A program made the translations under genes and the position numbers. The notes below the pieces were generated by a model. The model worked only from the letters and a program-made list of their open reading frames with translations. It did no database searches and was not told the origin of the DNA. A stretch of DNA of 45,701 bases. Origin: Thioalkalivibrio sp. ALMg11. Its GTDB lineage: Bacteria > Pseudomonadota > Gammaproteobacteria > Ectothiorhodospirales > Ectothiorhodospiraceae. Position 1 is the stretch's first letter; the number at the start of each line of letters is the position of its first letter. The stretch spans positions 1 through 45,701 of the forward strand of contig NZ_KB898881.1 of assembly GCF_000377905.1 (NCBI RefSeq), written 5' to 3'. This document shows, in pieces, positions 41,971-45,701 of this stretch.

Positions 41971-43191
41971 TTAACCTTTTTCTGGTGTCTCGCTATCCGG
42001 TTTCTCCCGGAAAGTCCGCATTGTATTACGAACAAGGTGCCTTAGTTGCCGAATCTTGTATTGCAACTCTGGCATCCTGGAGCTGGCAATGATTCGCGCC
42101 TTCAAAGGCCCGCGGAATCGGTACAGCTTCATCGCCTCTTGTAATTCCTTGTCGTATGCCCTTCGTCCTCGAAGTGTTTCGGCAATGTATCGGGTTCGAT
42201 GTCTTTTGTAGATTCCGAGATCGAAGGCTTCGCTGAAATTCTTCAGGTTTCCTGTGATTTCCAGGCACAGGAGTGTCCTCAGGCATTTTTCACAGCGCGA
42301 GCAATTCTCCCCGCTTTCATTGGTTACGCATACGTCCAGGCCTCTTCGCGCGGTGCGGTTCTCTCCGAGGGCCACCGTCTTCTGAACCCGGGTGAGCTCG
42401 CCACCCACGGGCACCAAGTCGATGGATTCAGTTCCGAGAAGGGGCAGCAAGACCGGATCTGCGTGCCCGATCGAGCGTGTTTTTCCAACAAAGGTAGATC
42501 CATACGGATAGGCTGATGAGTACAGAAATCGGCACGTCCTTTCCTGGAAGAGAAGTGCTGTCGCCCCGTTCCGTATGGAGTGCGTCTGCATAAAGTCAAG
42601 TTCTTTCAATGCGTGGAAGAAGTCGTCCATGTTAGAATCGACCGGAACAAGTCCGAATCCTTCCTGGGATGCTTTTTGTTTCAGAGTCTCGTATCGCTCG
42701 ATGAATTCTCTTGTATCGGAATTCCGTTGCGATCCTACGTTGTTGTAGGTTAGAAACGAGAGCCCGAAACCCTGTGGCGCATGGTCGGGGTGATATTGGG
42801 TTAGCGTGCAGAAGGAATCGACCCCAGCAGAGAAGCCTGTCGCAACTAATGCGTCTCCATGGTGAGGGGTGCGCCGTGCGGGGGCTGCCTTTACCTCTAC
42901 GTGTGTTAGGTGGGGCGCAATAGCGAAGAGGATCGTCTGAATGGGCCCGTTAAGGTTTCGGAGAAGTTTCTCGGACACTGTCGTGGAGAAGTGTATGTCT
43001 TCGCCAAAAGCCATGGCGGGGATAAGGAGGGCCAGCGCGGGCGCGTCGGACGCTTCGGATAACTGGTCGGCGTAACGGCTGAGGGTGCGGAAGTACAGCC
43101 TGTCGGGCAGTCGTGGGTGGTGAACTGGAGTTTCGAAAATGGCCCAGCCATCTTCTTCGCGTTTTTCTGTTCGGTCGACGTAGATGGTCAT
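41971..43191 (-). CDS. PP-loop ATPase with a QueC-like zinc site
   Basis: 406 residues from ATG 43191, behind a run of Gs that may serve as the ribosome-binding site. SAGVDSF at 121-127 is a PP-loop (SGGxDS variant), and LTYNNVGSQ follows. A Cys-x8-Cys-x2-Cys-x2-Cys set (288, 297, 300, 303) has the spacing of the zinc site of QueC (7-cyano-7-deazaguanine synthase). Such enzymes adenylate a carboxylate or carbonyl and attack it with ammonia. The protein is longer than QueC (about 220 residues) and sits in a polysaccharide cluster, so deazapurine synthesis is unlikely; amidation or nitrile formation on a sugar acid is possible. The DNA is markedly AT-richer than the core (45% GC in 42181-42240). 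Confidence 0.75.
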   Translation of the reverse strand: MTIYVDRTEKREEDGWAIFETPVHHPRLPDRLYFRTLSRYADQLSEASDAPALALLIPAMAFGEDIHFSTTVSEKLLRNLNGPIQTILFAIAPHLTHVEVKAAPARRTPHHGDALVATGFSAGVDSFCTLTQYHPDHAPQGFGLSFLTYNNVGSQRNSDTREFIERYETLKQKASQEGFGLVPVDSNMDDFFHALKELDFMQTHSIRNGATALLFQERTCRFLYSSAYPYGSTFVGKTRSIGHADPVLLPLLGTESIDLVPVGGELTRVQKTVALGENRTARRGLDVCVTNESGENCSRCEKCLRTLLCLEITGNLKNFSEAFDLGIYKRHRTRYIAETLRGRRAYDKELQEAMKLYRFRGPLKARIIASSRMPELQYKIRQLRHLVRNTMRTFREKPDSETPEKG

Positions 43192-43403
43192 GACGGTCCC
43201 CCCCCGGGGTGGTGTTTTAATATAGCGCGAACCCGATCTCGCGTGTGTGGCGTGTTTTCGTCACTTGGTTGGGTCGGACGCCTTGCTTTTTCTTCATTAT
43301 AAGATGCGAGCCGGGAGTATCTTTGTACGGCTTCGTTTGGTCCGGCAGTCTCTGGTCGAGAGGGGTGGAGTTTCTCGCCCTATGCAGCCGTTCTTTTTTG
43401 GGC

Positions 43404-44264
43404 TTAATTCGGTGGTTGGTCGGCTCGGTTGGTTTCGCTGCATACCTGTGAGTTGAACGCGTCTATCTTGTTCTCCATGCGTTTGATCCGGTCCTGAAGA
43501 ATAGCGTCGTTCCCTAGTTGGAAAGCACCTTTGCGCGAAAGTTGTTGCAGCTTCCGCGAGAAGGTGTGGCCCTTGAGCTTCGCAAGTACCCAGCCATGGG
43601 GGGACCGGTGGGCCTGAGACCATATTGTTGGAAGCTTGTGGAAGTGGATGTCAGTTTGAATGCTGGCTGACCAGTCGTACCACTTGCTCAGTAACATTTG
43701 TCGGTTTGTAATCACTGGAAGCCACGGTACACGAAGTGCTTCGGCGGTGATCGCGCCATGCATGGCGGAGCAGATGAGCTTGCGGGATCGTCCGATCTGA
43801 TCGATTACGCTGTCGCAAGGGGCTTCCGGATGAATGAAATGAACGCCGGCCTGCTCGCAAAGCTGGCTCATTCGTTCGGAGAAAAGGGCGTGGTGCGGCA
43901 TGAAGGCGCAGTCGATATCTTTTTTCCGGTTGAGGTCTTCGGTGCGGTGGAGGAGGATGCCGGGATCAGAGATGGCGAGTTTCGGGTCCAGGTTCAGGGA
44001 AGCGGCGGTCAAGGGACCCCGTACGAAGTGGACCGTCCAGCGCGCGATGGCTTCTGCTGGGACCGTTCCATAACCGAGGCCGCTGCCGAAGATGTGGAGA
44101 GTGCCCGAGGCGGGCAGGCGTTCATTGAGCAAGGTCCCAATGCCGACAAACACCTCGTCGGATCCCGGCTCAGTCTCCAGTGGCGTATTGATGAAGCGTG
44201 GCCAGAGGTAGTCGTTGAGGGCGTCCCCAAAGTTGGGGTGTTTACGATAGCTGTAGAGATACAT
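43404..44264 (-). CDS. Polysaccharide pyruvyltransferase family protein
   Basis: 286 residues from ATG 44264, chosen for GGAG six bases upstream; a GTG at 44336 would add 24 residues but overlap the divergent gene. Family features: FGDALNDYLWP at the start, VGIGTLLNERLP, FGSGLGYG, VRGPLTAASL and SAMHGAITAEALRVPWLPV, the motif shared by CsaB-like enzymes. They add pyruvate ketals from PEP to a sugar, giving the polymer negative charge. A weak coiled coil ends the protein. GC content is low here too (28 of 60 bases in 43681-43740). Confidence 0.87.
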   Translation of the reverse strand: MYLYSYRKHPNFGDALNDYLWPRFINTPLETEPGSDEVFVGIGTLLNERLPASGTLHIFGSGLGYGTVPAEAIARWTVHFVRGPLTAASLNLDPKLAISDPGILLHRTEDLNRKKDIDCAFMPHHALFSERMSQLCEQAGVHFIHPEAPCDSVIDQIGRSRKLICSAMHGAITAEALRVPWLPVITNRQMLLSKWYDWSASIQTDIHFHKLPTIWSQAHRSPHGWVLAKLKGHTFSRKLQQLSRKGAFQLGNDAILQDRIKRMENKIDAFNSQVCSETNRADQPPN

Positions 44265-44373
44265 CTCTGGCTCCAGCACAATCCGGTGGAGTGCTTCCCG
44301 GATGTTGGGGTTGCATGAAATGGCGCTGAGCGCCACGCGTCAGCCGCTTGATCCCCATGATGGAGAGATCGCC

Positions 44374-45384
44374 TTGTCCGAGAGTCCTTTGAAGATCGCT
44401 GTGGTTATCCCGTATTTTCAGCGAGAGCGCGGTCTTTTGCGCCGTTGTGTCCAATCGGTGCTCGATTGGCGGGCTGGACTGTCGATACACGTGATTGTGG
44501 TAGACGATGGTTCGCCCTTGCCGGCTGATCAGGAGATCGGGGACCTCCTGGATAATGGAGAGATCGTGATCATCCGCAAGGAAAATGGTGGACCTGGTGC
44601 GGCAAGAAACACCGGTCTGGATCATGTTCCTCGCGACATACCGTTCGTGGCATTTCTCGATTCGGATGATCAGTGGATTGGGCCGTTTCTGGGGGATGCG
44701 GTTCGCGCGCTCGGCCGGGGGTTCGACCTGTTCATCGGCGATACGCAACGAACAGGGATTTCGAGGACGCGGTTCCAGTGGGCCGGTTCCCCGGAAGGCA
44801 ATATTCTCCCCGAGGACCACCCACTGATCGATGCGGAGCACGAACTTTACGAGTTTGCCGGTGACTTTTTCGATCTGCTGGTACGTCGAAGCAGCGTCAT
44901 TAGTGCAAACGCCATGGCATATCGACTGGATCGATTTTCCAGGAACCGATTTCCTGAGGGTCTGATGCAGGGCGAGGATCGGTTCTTCAAGCTGCAACTG
45001 GGGCAATCGCTGCGCCGCGTGGCATTTTCGCCCCGCGTTTATGCCGACGAAGGCGAGGGCGTTAATATCTTCGACAAGTCGGGCTGGAAGACGGAAGGCT
45101 ATCTTCGCCTGACAGCCAACTACATTGCGCTCTCCCGGATGGTCCTTGAAGAGATCCGGCTGGATGGGAAACAGCGGGCGTTCGTACGGGGACAGCTGGC
45201 GGACTCGCGGCGTTCTTTCGTCGCGGCCGTCTTGCACCAGCTGAGGCACCGTAAACCCCTGGACTGGTCTCTGGTGAGGGCGACGCTGCGTCGAGATCCG
45301 GTCGGGGCCGCCCTGTTCTTGCCGAACATCCTTCGCCTGGCCGTCGGACGCCTTGGAGAGAAGGGTGGGCGGCCAGCGGCGTAA
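44374..45384 (+). CDS. Glycosyltransferase family 2 protein
   Basis: 336 residues if TTG 44374 is the start, which has GGAGAG upstream and leaves a clear divergent promoter region; ATGs at 44320 and 44302 are in frame. GT-A motifs: IAVVIPYFQRERGLLRRC, VIVVDDGSPL, NGGPGAARNTGLD and the metal-binding FLDSDDQW near residue 93. GEDRFFKLQLGQS gives the catalytic acid region. It probably adds a sugar in the variable part of the repeat unit. It diverges from the pyruvyltransferase gene. Confidence 0.87.
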   Translation: MSESPLKIAVVIPYFQRERGLLRRCVQSVLDWRAGLSIHVIVVDDGSPLPADQEIGDLLDNGEIVIIRKENGGPGAARNTGLDHVPRDIPFVAFLDSDDQWIGPFLGDAVRALGRGFDLFIGDTQRTGISRTRFQWAGSPEGNILPEDHPLIDAEHELYEFAGDFFDLLVRRSSVISANAMAYRLDRFSRNRFPEGLMQGEDRFFKLQLGQSLRRVAFSPRVYADEGEGVNIFDKSGWKTEGYLRLTANYIALSRMVLEEIRLDGKQRAFVRGQLADSRRSFVAAVLHQLRHRKPLDWSLVRATLRRDPVGAALFLPNILRLAVGRLGEKGGRPAA

Positions 45385-45701
45385 GCGATGTTGGCCGGCT
45401 AGCATGGCGACCCCGTAGCGTCCCGGTGCCGACTGGGCCATTCGAGTGTCAGTTCGGACATGTAAGTGCCTTTCAGGACGCTTTCGGGGCTTTGGCAAAA
45501 TCCCAGGCCACCGGCGATGGCGGAGGGCAAGGGCGTCTCGTGCAAGTCGCCCGATGAGCGATCGCGCGTGGCTCCGTTCAAGGCTTGTCTGAACCAGCGA
45601 TTCACCAGTCGCGCTGTCGGTGCCAGCGACGTCCCGCGATGGTGGTCTCCGAAGGACTGCCCGCTGGCCCAATGCCCCATCTAACGACAAAAACCTAGTC
45701 G
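45385..45701. other. Right-edge stretch without a supported gene
   Basis: A minus-strand frame of 93 codons at 45399-45680 has no recognisable domain and no clear ribosome-binding site. The stretch may be the edge of an insertion sequence or a gene cut by the window end. Confidence 0.4.

Noticed and set aside
44265-44336. GTG start for the pyruvyltransferase and ATG starts (44302, 44320) for the GT2 gene
   Set aside because: These would make two divergent genes overlap at their 5' ends; the downstream starts have better ribosome-binding sites.

Overview
The window is GC-rich DNA that looks like a gammaproteobacterial chromosome, probably near the Ectothiorhodospiraceae/Thioalkalivibrio group. 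That placement rests on protein style and gene order only and is weak. It carries most of an exosortase A (XrtA/EpsH) exopolysaccharide and PEP-CTERM protein-sorting locus, and it is cut at both ends. No tRNA, rRNA or CRISPR array was seen.

Left block (1-9242, all minus strand). A secreted protein resembling the flocculation-associated PEP-CTERM protein PepA runs off the left edge. It has its own sigma-54-type promoter. To its right lies a tightly packed operon read right to left: a PilZ (c-di-GMP) protein, a 31-codon ORF, two paralogous PEP-CTERM/exosortase-associated acyltransferases (candidate long-chain N-acyl amino acid synthases), a ThiF-like adenylyltransferase, a LolA-like periplasmic protein, a FimV-type LysM domain fused to an outer-membrane barrel, and an MMPL/RND transporter. 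I read this as a make-and-export module for an acylated small molecule. It is the best candidate here for an undescribed system.

Core block (9609-27090, plus strand): the canonical XrtA series. It holds the chain-length determinant, tyrosine autokinase, TIGR03016 barrel, XrtA-associated ATPase, DUF3473 deacetylase, FemAB-like protein, TIGR03087 glycosyltransferase, exosortase A (EpsH-EpsI type), TIGR03088 glycosyltransferase, amidotransferase, two more GT4 glycosyltransferases and a CapK-like AMP-binding enzyme. A degenerate GxxExxY element flanked by inverted repeats sits inside it. A related but gene-less nested repeat with a 7-bp tandem array closes it.

Middle block (27504-37249): a second amidotransferase (minus strand), then acyl carrier protein, hydrolase 2, hydrolase 1, a GT2 glycosyltransferase and a GNAT acetyltransferase (plus), a DltA/NRPS-like adenylating ligase (minus) and a PglK/MsbA-like ABC flippase (plus).

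Right block (about 37.3-45.7 kb): a visibly less GC-rich variable region. It has two poorly recognised genes (one glycosyltransferase-like), an asparagine-synthase-like protein without the glutaminase Cys, an IS481 transposase relic abutting a pyruvyltransferase scrap, a QueC-like PP-loop protein, a polysaccharide pyruvyltransferase and a GT2 enzyme. Together the genes would build, modify, flip and control the length of an exopolysaccharide and anchor PEP-CTERM proteins. The initiating sugar transferase, the Wza-type export lipoprotein and the PrsK/PrsR regulators are not in the window.
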